Assembly: GCA_020433785.1 (NCBI GenBank)
Contig: JAGRCC010000061.1
Coordinates: forward strand, 1-14,351
Direction of reading: 5' to 3'
From: Anaerolineae bacterium
Lineage (GTDB): Bacteria > Chloroflexota > Anaerolineae > 4572-78 > J111
Length of the DNA stretch: 14,351 bases
Below are positions 1-5,645 of this stretch, in pieces. Every line of letters starts with the position of its first letter. The first letter of the stretch is position 1. The notes beneath the pieces are model-generated. The model was not told where the DNA came from and searched no databases. It saw only the letters and a list, made by a program, of their open reading frames with translations. A program made the position numbers and the translations under genes.

Positions 1-135
1 TTGGGCCGCAACAGCGCCATGAGCATTGGCGATGTGTTAATCCTCGTCGGTATCACCCAATTTTTATTACTGGCCGCTCCCAGAAATAGGCCGTTGTATA
101 CCGGTCGAGCCTCCCAGGTTAACACATCGCCATAA
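1..135 (+). CDS. C-terminal fragment of a small membrane protein (DUF5317-like)
   Basis: Frame 1 is open from the left edge to a TAA at 133-135 and gives 44 residues. The start lies outside the window. The visible part contains the motif SIGDVLILVG, then a hydrophobic stretch ending in LLLAAPRN, then a short polar tail. A conserved S-(I/L)-GD-(V/I)-LI motif leading into a last membrane helix is, from memory, typical of the C-terminus of DUF5317 membrane proteins found in Chloroflexota and Actinobacteria. That family link is a recollection and not a search result. A strong terminator follows 40 bp later, which supports a real gene end here. Function unknown. Confidence 0.5.
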   Translation: MGRNSAMSIGDVLILVGITQFLLLAAPRNRPLYTGRASQVNTSP

Positions 136-174
136 ATTTTTCTCGCTTGACCTTATCATACCTAAGTAGTTTAT

Positions 175-203
175 ACGAGGCCGATTGGCCTCGTTTTTAT
201 TTT
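175..203 (+). terminator. Rho-independent terminator of the left-edge gene
   Basis: A perfect 8-bp stem, ACGAGGCC (175-182) with GGCCTCGT (187-194), encloses a 4-nt GATT loop. It is followed directly by TTTTATTTT (195-203). It lies 40 bp after the stop of the left-edge CDS and upstream of the next promoter, so it isolates the cohesin-domain gene from upstream transcription. Confidence 0.85.
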
Positions 204-240
204 GTTAAAAACCTTGAGCAAATTCCCGAATTTTCTACGC

Positions 241-269
241 TTCTCAGAAATTTCCTTAAGGTCTATACT
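241..269 (+). promoter_or_regulatory. Predicted sigma-70-like promoter of the cohesin-domain gene
   Basis: TTCTCA (241-246) is 17 bp upstream of TATACT (264-269). The expected transcription start is near 276, giving a leader of about 40 nt before the GTG at 316. The same -10 hexamer, TATACT, occurs in the promoter of the GH3-like gene at the other end of the window. The -35 matches only 4 of 6 consensus bases. Confidence 0.5.
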
Positions 270-315
270 AGCCTCAAATGTTAAATAACCAACTCTAGCA
301 ACCAGGAGAAAATAA

Positions 316-1161
316 GTGAGGCTCATTTTCAAACATTCAAACAAGATTATCTTTTTACTTTCTGTGGTTATGTGGTTAACATCTTCCGTTGTTTTTGCTC
401 AGGAAGAAGCGAATATTTATCTTCAGTCAGCGGAAACGCCGGAGGGTCGGGTTAAGGTGGATATTATGGCTGAAAATGTAACTGATTTATACGGAGCGGA
501 GATCAAGCTGAGGTATGATCCCACTATTCTGGCCGTCCAAGATGCCGACCCCGGTCGGGATGGCCTGCAAATAACTGAGGGCGAGTTTTTACCGGCCAGT
601 AAAGGCTTTGTTGTGGCTAACCAGGTTGATGATCAAGCCGGCACAATTACTTATGCGCTAACCTTGCTCAATCCCACGCCGCCGGTAAATGGGTCTGGCA
701 TCATTGCAACGATAACTTTTGAAAGCCGGCAAGACACCCCGACGACCATCGAGATTGAAAAAGCAAAACTTGTGGCTTCGACTTTGCAATCGATCCCCAA
801 TCAGACGGCTTCATTAGAAATCGGCGGCCAAACCCCAGTGGAAATTGCGACTATAACCGATGATGCCACATTGTCGACGGAAATGGCTAATACTGCACCA
901 GCCAGTTCCAATGAGATCCATATGACCCGCTGGCTGGCCGCGGCCGGTGTGATCGGTATGATCGCTCTCGGTTTAGGATTGTTACTTCTATTGGGGTCGG
1001 TCGTACTCTTCGGCAGACGTCCGGCCAAACCTAAAAAACCAGCATCGACCGGTAAATCCGGTCCTACCATCTGGCTTCGACCTGTATCGAATATCCGTAT
1101 CCAGCGACCCCGCTTAAGTCCATCGCGCCGCGCGGCCCAGACTCGAGCCAATAACAAATAA
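316..1161 (+). CDS. Secreted, membrane-anchored cohesin-domain protein
   Basis: A 281-aa protein starting at GTG; AGGAG at 304-308 is 7 nt upstream, which fixes the start. Residues 1-29 form a signal peptide (basic start, hydrophobic core, VVFAQ cleavage region). Residues about 32-168 resemble a cohesin domain, a beta-sandwich with the recognisable pattern NVTDLYGAEIKLRYDP followed by a hydrophobic strand series and a closing ATITF strand. Residues about 207-233 are one membrane helix, and 234-281 form a strongly basic, probably cytoplasmic tail. Outside cellulosomes, cohesin-like domains are common in surface proteins of Chloroflexota and often act as generic adhesion or scaffold modules. 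No dockerin or glycosidase of a cellulosome is visible nearby. It is a single-gene unit between its own promoter and terminator. Its binding partner is unknown. Confidence 0.82.
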   Translation: MRLIFKHSNKIIFLLSVVMWLTSSVVFAQEEANIYLQSAETPEGRVKVDIMAENVTDLYGAEIKLRYDPTILAVQDADPGRDGLQITEGEFLPASKGFVVANQVDDQAGTITYALTLLNPTPPVNGSGIIATITFESRQDTPTTIEIEKAKLVASTLQSIPNQTASLEIGGQTPVEIATITDDATLSTEMANTAPASSNEIHMTRWLAAAGVIGMIALGLGLLLLLGSVVLFGRRPAKPKKPASTGKSGPTIWLRPVSNIRIQRPRLSPSRRAAQTRANNK

Positions 1162-1191
1162 GGGGTTATCGTCTCTCTTCCCTACCCCAGG

Positions 1192-1228
1192 CCCCCGGCT
1201 ACATTCGCTGCCGGGGGTCGATTTTTTA
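1192..1228 (+). terminator. Rho-independent terminator of the cohesin-domain gene
   Basis: An 8-bp GC-rich stem, CCCCCGGC (1192-1199) with GCCGGGGG (1210-1217), has a 10-nt loop. It is followed by a run of six T at 1222-1227 after a 4-nt gap. On the minus strand the hairpin is preceded by A and not followed by T, so it should work only for plus-strand transcription. It lies 30 bp after the stop of the cohesin-domain gene. Confidence 0.85.
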
Positions 1229-1240
1229 TATGTTTAGGAT

Positions 1241-1354
1241 TTAAACTTTGCTGTAGTATGGGGTGATACGGCGAACCCAAAACGGGTCACTCTGGTAAAA
1301 CCACCACCAGTGGGCGACAATTTGCGTATCAAAGTTATAGTAGGTCGGTTCCAA
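1241..1354 (-). CDS. Possible 37-aa aromatic-rich small protein, in frame after the AAA+ gene
   Basis: Directly after the TAA of the AAA+ ATPase gene (1379-1381), the same minus-strand frame stays open for another 45 codons to a TAA at 1241-1243. From a TTG at 1352-1354, with GGTGG 7 nt upstream, it encodes 37 residues rich in aromatics, including YYNFDTQ, HWWWFYQSDPFW and RRITPYY. The composition (W, Y, F, balanced charges) looks protein-like rather than random. It could be a separate small gene translated by coupling, a C-terminal extension reached by stop-codon readthrough, or a remnant of a longer ATPase cut by a nonsense mutation. I do not recognise the family. Length alone is weak evidence. 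Confidence 0.38.
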   Translation of the reverse strand: MEPTYYNFDTQIVAHWWWFYQSDPFWVRRITPYYSKV

Positions 1355-1378
1355 CGGTGAACCACCAACCCACCTGGC

Positions 1379-2764
1379 TTACATTAAGTCGGCGAAATAT
1401 GAGCGAGCAGCCAGGTCCAACAGTTCAGCGTTCATCAACGGTTGTTTGCCCCGATAGGAGGCAAAATCAAGTAACTGATCGAGCAAATCTCGGGGATGGC
1501 ACGCCTTTAAAGGGCGCCCGGCGCTAAAGTAATATTCACGGAGGAGATAAATGAACGCCTTTTTATCAAATTTAATGCCTCTTTCGCGGCAGGCGGCCAC
1601 AAAAATACGGTAATACTGCTGCTCATTGGGGTTGTCGATATTCATTTTGTGGCGAATACGCCGCAAGAAAGCCTCATCAACCAGCGCTTCCGGGTTGAGG
1701 TTGGTTGAAAAAACAATCAGCGTTTCAAACGGAATAGCGAACTTTTTACCGGTTTGGAACGTCAAAAAATCGATCCGCTCTTCTAACGGCACAATCCATC
1801 GATTAAGCAGTTCTTGTGGTCCCATTTGCTGGCGGCCAAAGTCATCGATCAGCAGCAAACCGTTATTCGCTTTTAACTGCAATGGCGCTTCATAGAAGCG
1901 GTTGGTTTCGCTCCAGGAGAGATCAAGGTCTTGCAGGGTTAATTCACCACCGGAGATCACAACCGGCGATCCACAACGAACCCAGCGTTTGTCCAATCCA
2001 CTAGCCTCAAATAGTTGCGAGGTCTCGTCCTCCATTAGCGGATGTACCTCGGCATCATGGACTTTAATGACGTGGCCATCTTCATAAACGGCATGGGGAA
2101 CCATGATGTTGTCAGGCAGCAGCTTTCGAGTAATCGCCTTGGCAATACTGGTTTTGCCGTTGCCGGGCGGTCCGTAAAGAAAAACCGATTTAAAGGAATT
2201 TACGGCCGGGCCAATGCGGTCGATAATTTCGTTCGATAGGACCAATCCCTCAAGTGCTGTCCGGACCTGATCTTGTTTGACCTTAGGCCGATTCTGGGCT
2301 TGGAGTTTAACTACCTGAACGTACTGTTTTAACGTTACCGGGCAAGGGCCAACGTAGCGGCTCCGGTCCAATAATTCTCTAGCCCGCTGGCTGCCTTTTT
2401 CGGTAATAGCGTATTGAAATGACGTTCGGCTTAAATCTGTACTGCCGGTCACCTGCACCAGATGCTGCGTTTTTAATCCTTGCAGAATGGGATCGATGAC
2501 CCCTGAGAAGTTAAGGCGGGTGGCCTGGGCTACCTGCCAGGCTTTCATTGAGCCGTTGAAATAAATAATTTTAAGCGCCAGATTTGCGATAAACTCTTCC
2601 GGAATGCCGGTTGCTTCAACCGTACGGGGTTCTTCCAACACATTCAAAAGGGGGCGACTGAAAGCCTCTGCCGGAAATCCGGGCGAATAGTTTTTACCTT
2701 TGTTATTATTGTTATTCCGGGGCAAGCGCATTTCCTGTAATCTAACAGGATGAACATCATACAT
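1379..2764 (-). CDS. AAA+ ATPase with N-terminal winged-helix-like region
   Basis: A 461-aa protein with an ATG start; AAGGA (2773-2777) lies 8 nt upstream. The N-terminus has a short asparagine run (NNNNN, 17-21). Residues about 55-135 look like a winged-helix or DprA-like small domain that ends in AITEKGSQRARELLDRSRY, the usual wing and tail of such folds. The AAA+ core has Walker A GPPGNGKT (198-205), Walker B LLLIDDFG (303-310), a sensor-1 STN (353-355) and likely arginine-finger residues in FLRRIRHK (367-373). The C-terminal helical region contains HPRDLLDQLLDFASYRG. All ATPase motifs are intact, so it should hydrolyse ATP. It is probably cytoplasmic, with no membrane segment or signal peptide. 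Its partner and process are not evident: neighbours are a cohesin-domain protein (opposite strand) and rarA (divergent). I would not assign a named function. Confidence 0.85.
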   Translation of the reverse strand: MYDVHPVRLQEMRLPRNNNNNKGKNYSPGFPAEAFSRPLLNVLEEPRTVEATGIPEEFIANLALKIIYFNGSMKAWQVAQATRLNFSGVIDPILQGLKTQHLVQVTGSTDLSRTSFQYAITEKGSQRARELLDRSRYVGPCPVTLKQYVQVVKLQAQNRPKVKQDQVRTALEGLVLSNEIIDRIGPAVNSFKSVFLYGPPGNGKTSIAKAITRKLLPDNIMVPHAVYEDGHVIKVHDAEVHPLMEDETSQLFEASGLDKRWVRCGSPVVISGGELTLQDLDLSWSETNRFYEAPLQLKANNGLLLIDDFGRQQMGPQELLNRWIVPLEERIDFLTFQTGKKFAIPFETLIVFSTNLNPEALVDEAFLRRIRHKMNIDNPNEQQYYRIFVAACRERGIKFDKKAFIYLLREYYFSAGRPLKACHPRDLLDQLLDFASYRGKQPLMNAELLDLAARSYFADLM

Positions 2765-2861
2765 GATGAGAATCCTTTACGTCCTGCTGTAAGGCGAGTC
2801 TTAAGCCGCCTAGTTGAGTAGCCGCATTTAAAGTACTATACAAGAAGTACCTCAATAAAAA

Positions 2862-2890
2862 TTGACTGTTAATTGTCAAAAAAATGACAA
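2862..2890. promoter_or_regulatory. Candidate operator overlapping a minus-strand -35 element
   Basis: An imperfect 18-bp palindrome has TTGAC (2862-2866), TTAA in the centre and GTCAA (2875-2879). Then TGACAA (2885-2890) pairs with TTGTCA (2873-2878) around six A to form a second, perfect palindrome that shares the middle half-site. Read on the minus strand, TTGACA at 2874-2879 matches the sigma-70 -35 consensus, with a weak -10 (TATTGA) 16 bp downstream. A repressor binding these shared half-sites would cover the promoter of the AAA+ gene. The regulator is unknown. Confidence 0.35.
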
Positions 2891-2989
2891 ATAGCCTCCT
2901 TCTTTTAGTGTTCCCAACAACCAAGAAGATTATGCTGCTAACTAAAGGCTAAATGCTCACTCTAAGCATGTGGGAACCATCTCAATAAA

Positions 2990-3060
2990 GGTAACGACCA
3001 TGTTAAGATGGTAACTCAAACGAATTAGAGCTTTACCAAAAAAACATTAGAATTTGGTAA
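2990..3060. repeat. GGTAAC direct repeats and a GGTAA-type inverted repeat
   Basis: GGTAAC occurs at 2990-2995 and 3010-3015, exactly 20 bp apart, about two helical turns. TTACCAAA (3033-3040) and TTTGGTAA (3053-3060) form an 8-bp perfect inverted repeat with a 12-nt loop and carry the same GGTAA core, with arms also 20 bp apart. The common core and 20-bp phasing suggest protein binding sites upstream of rarA, but AT-rich DNA yields such patterns easily. Confidence 0.3.
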
Positions 3061-3174
3061 GGATTTCTAAGAAAATTAACCTACAGCAACTTTTAATATA
3101 TCATATCCCGAATGTTTACACAATAACTGTCAGAGTCTTTGGCCTTCGAATTCTTCTTGCTTCTAGCAAATTTG

Positions 3175-3183
3175 TGCTACAAT
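3175..3183 (+). promoter_or_regulatory. Extended -10 promoter for leaderless rarA transcript
   Basis: TGCTACAAT is an extended -10 (TG-N-TACAAT) whose last base is 6 nt before the ATG at 3190. The expected transcription start, about 7 nt after the -10, therefore falls on or next to the A of the start codon. No Shine-Dalgarno sequence precedes that ATG. A -10 this close to an initiator with no ribosome-binding site is the signature of leaderless mRNAs known from Deinococcus-Thermus, actinobacteria and other lineages. No strong -35 is present, as expected for an extended -10 promoter. Confidence 0.5.
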
Positions 3184-3189
3184 ACCGCT

Positions 3190-5457
3190 ATGAACTTATT
3201 TGATCACGCTCGTGAACAACAAATCGAAAAAGAAGCCCCCCTAGCAGCCCGCATGCGACCACGTACGTTAGATGAATTTATCGGCCAGGAACACATTGTC
3301 GGGCCTGGTCGTCTCTTGCGGCGAGCCATCCAGGCCGACCAGCTATCGTCACTTATATTTTACGGTCCACCGGGAACCGGTAAAACTACCCTGGCACGGA
3401 TTATTGCCAACACCACCAACGCGAATTTTATCGCGCTCAATGCCGTTCTCAGCGGCGTTAAGGACATTCGAGAGGCCATCGCCGCCGCCAAAGAGCAGCG
3501 CGGTTTCTACAACAAGAAAACCATCCTGTTTATCGATGAAGTTCACCGTTTCAACAAAGCCCAACAAGATGCGCTGCTGCCCCACGTGGAAAATGGAACC
3601 GTCATTTTGATCGGCGCGACCACTGAAAACCCCTATTTTGAAGTCAACAAAGCCCTGGTTTCTCGCTCGCGGGTATTTCAACTTCGCAGCCTGAATGAGA
3701 ATGATCTACGCGGCATTGTGCGGCAGGCGCTGCAAGACGAGGAGCGGGGCTATGGTAGTCTCAAAGTCAACCTAACCAATCAAGCCCTTGATCATCTGGT
3801 CAATGTGGCCAACGGCGATGCCCGCGCCGTGCTAAACGCGCTAGAGTTAGCGGTTGAAACCACGCCGCCTGATGCTTACGGGCTGATCAATATTACCACC
3901 GACGTCGCTGAAGAATCGATCCAGCGCCGGGCGGTGCTATATGATAAAGATGGCGATGCCCACTTCGATACTATCTCGGCCTTCATCAAATCACTGCGGG
4001 GGTCTGACCCCGACGCGGCCCTTTACTGGCTGGCGAAAATGGTTTACGCTGGAGAAGATGCGCGCTTTATCTTTCGGCGCATGCTGGTTTTTGCCGGGGA
4101 GGATGTGGGTATGGCCGACCCCCAAGCCATGACCGTCGTCGCGGCCGCCGCCCAGGCTTTTGATTATGTGGGGATGCCTGAGGGGCGCTATCATTTGGGG
4201 TTGGCTTGCCTTTACTTGGCGACGGCTCCTAAAAGCAACTCGGTTATGGCCTTTTTCGATGCGCTGGCGGCGGTTGAGCAGGAACGGGAGGCGGATGTAC
4301 CGTCTCATCTGCGCGACGCTAACCGTGACGGAGCCGATTTTGGTCATGGAGCGGGCTATTTGTACCCGCACGCTTACCGCGATCATTGGGTTGCCCAGCA
4401 ATATTTACCACCCAGTTTGCAAGGACGGCTCTTCTACCAACCCTCGGCTCAGGGTCACGAAGGCAAGATTCGCGATTTGGTGGCCAGACGCCGCGAGGAA
4501 CAGTTGGCCGCCCAGCTTGAGCCGCAGGCATCGCTTGATGGGGAGGTGGAGAAGATGGGCAAGGGCCCGGCGGCCCAAAACCCGTGGCTACAACGTACTT
4601 TGAGTGGGGTTGGGGCGCAGTTAGGGCAAATTCGCGACAAGATTTTTGCCTTAGCCCAAATAGAACGGCATAATCTAGTTTTGGATCTTAATGTCGGCAC
4701 GGGCTTGCTCACCTGGGAGGCCATTCGTCGCGCCGCGGCGGGGGGAGTCTATGGGCTGGCCGCCGACCGGGCCACCGCCGAGTTGCTCGTTCAGCAGACG
4801 AATAATTTACAAGCTTTAGAACGTCCGGTCATTTTAACCGGCCAAATTGCTGATTTGCCTCAACTCATAGCTACGACTCTCGAAGCGCCTCAGGAACAAG
4901 CGCCATCGGGCTTTGATATCATCATTGGCCGAAACGTCTTGACTCAGGTCATCGATAAAAGGGGGATTGTTGAGGTAGCGCAAACGCTGCTCAAACCGGA
5001 CGGACGGGTGGTACTGGCCGAAGTTGTGCCTAAATATACGCAACGACTGCACAAGCTAGTTGACCTCTCGGCCCTGCCACCTGAGCTGATCGAGCGGATT
5101 AGAGCCGCCGAGGAGGCCATCTACACCAATGCGGATGATCCAATGGTTAATTGGGATGAGACCTCACTGCGTTCAATTTTTGAACAGGTCGGCTTGAGTC
5201 AGATCGATCTGTTTGTGGAAAGGACCACCGCCGAGTGGCGGATCGATATGGGGCAAATTGACCGCTGGTTTAATGTTGAGGCCCAAAGCAAGCGACCGAC
5301 ATTTGCCCAGTTTCTCAGCACACCCAAAACCAGTTCCGGTCTAACTGCCACCGAATTGGATCGGTTAAAAACGCTTTTCCAGCAGCAACTGGCCAATACC
5401 GTGGTAAGCTGGCAATCTACCATCGCTTATATTGTCGGCAGCCGACACATTGACTAA
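3190..5457 (+). CDS. rarA: RarA/MgsA recombination ATPase fused to a methyltransferase-like domain
   Basis: A 755-aa fusion. Residues about 1-430 are a complete RarA (MgsA) clamp-loader-type AAA+ ATPase acting at stalled replication forks: N-terminal MNLFDHA, the LAARMRPRTLDEFIGQEHIVG hallmark split by the start of the core, Walker A GPPGTGKT (59-66), Walker B LFIDEVHRF (D116, E117), sensor 1 GATTENP and the SRSR arginine-finger segment. Next come the helical tetramerisation region with RGSDPDAALYW and the YPHAYRDHWVAQQYLP motif near the usual C-terminus. After a linker, residues about 470-755 look like a class-I SAM-methyltransferase fold: motif I LDLNVGTG (about 498-505), where Asn replaces the first Gly, FDIIIGRNVL, and LLKPDGRVVLAE. 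The architecture matches the RarA/unknown-domain fusion known in cyanobacteria (PRK13341 type). The in-frame TTG at 3139 is not used: homologues begin MNLFD-like, and the leaderless promoter fits the ATG at 3190. Confidence 0.92.
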   Translation: MNLFDHAREQQIEKEAPLAARMRPRTLDEFIGQEHIVGPGRLLRRAIQADQLSSLIFYGPPGTGKTTLARIIANTTNANFIALNAVLSGVKDIREAIAAAKEQRGFYNKKTILFIDEVHRFNKAQQDALLPHVENGTVILIGATTENPYFEVNKALVSRSRVFQLRSLNENDLRGIVRQALQDEERGYGSLKVNLTNQALDHLVNVANGDARAVLNALELAVETTPPDAYGLINITTDVAEESIQRRAVLYDKDGDAHFDTISAFIKSLRGSDPDAALYWLAKMVYAGEDARFIFRRMLVFAGEDVGMADPQAMTVVAAAAQAFDYVGMPEGRYHLGLACLYLATAPKSNSVMAFFDALAAVEQEREADVPSHLRDANRDGADFGHGAGYLYPHAYRDHWVAQQYLPPSLQGRLFYQPSAQGHEGKIRDLVARRREEQLAAQLEPQASLDGEVEKMGKGPAAQNPWLQRTLSGVGAQLGQIRDKIFALAQIERHNLVLDLNVGTGLLTWEAIRRAAAGGVYGLAADRATAELLVQQTNNLQALERPVILTGQIADLPQLIATTLEAPQEQAPSGFDIIIGRNVLTQVIDKRGIVEVAQTLLKPDGRVVLAEVVPKYTQRLHKLVDLSALPPELIERIRAAEEAIYTNADDPMVNWDETSLRSIFEQVGLSQIDLFVERTTAEWRIDMGQIDRWFNVEAQSKRPTFAQFLSTPKTSSGLTATELDRLKTLFQQQLANTVVSWQSTIAYIVGSRHID

Positions 5458-5645
5458 TCGGCACAGAAAATTTTGAAGAACCGGTTTAACGACGGGGTGT
5501 AACTGGATAGGCACCTCGATCGAATCGATTTTCCCTAAAAAACAATCTTTTTAGCAAGTTTCCCAAAAATACTCGCTTATATCTCAACGAGGAGAGCCAA
5601 AATCACTGCGCTCTGTAATTTCGGGTTACCTAAGGAGACGACAGA

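Larger units (their letters stand above)
2765..3189. other. AT-rich divergent intergenic region between the AAA+ gene and rarA
   Basis: This stretch of 425 bp has no convincing gene. It must hold the divergent promoters of the AAA+ ATPase gene (minus) and rarA (plus). It contains a set of TTGAC/GTCAA palindromic half-sites near 2862-2890, two GGTAAC direct repeats spaced 20 bp, a TTACCAAA/TTTGGTAA inverted repeat, and an extended -10 element abutting rarA; the main ones are listed separately. On the minus strand, ACTATA (2835-2840, read as TATAGT) could be a -10 for the AAA+ gene, but no good -35 pairs with it. Confidence 0.6.

Noticed and set aside
3139..3189. Upstream TTG start for rarA giving 17 extra hydrophobic residues
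   Set aside because: The RarA family begins near MNLFDHA; the extension would cover the promoter sequence, has no ribosome-binding site and looks like translated promoter DNA.
3991..4401. 136-codon open frame on the minus strand inside rarA
   Set aside because: Shadow of a conserved coding region; no ribosome-binding site, no family features.
5458..5645. Possible RNA leader or riboswitch upstream of the SLC13 gene
   Set aside because: Only short imperfect palindromes such as TCGAT/ATCGA are present; no recognisable riboswitch core, terminator or anti-terminator pair.
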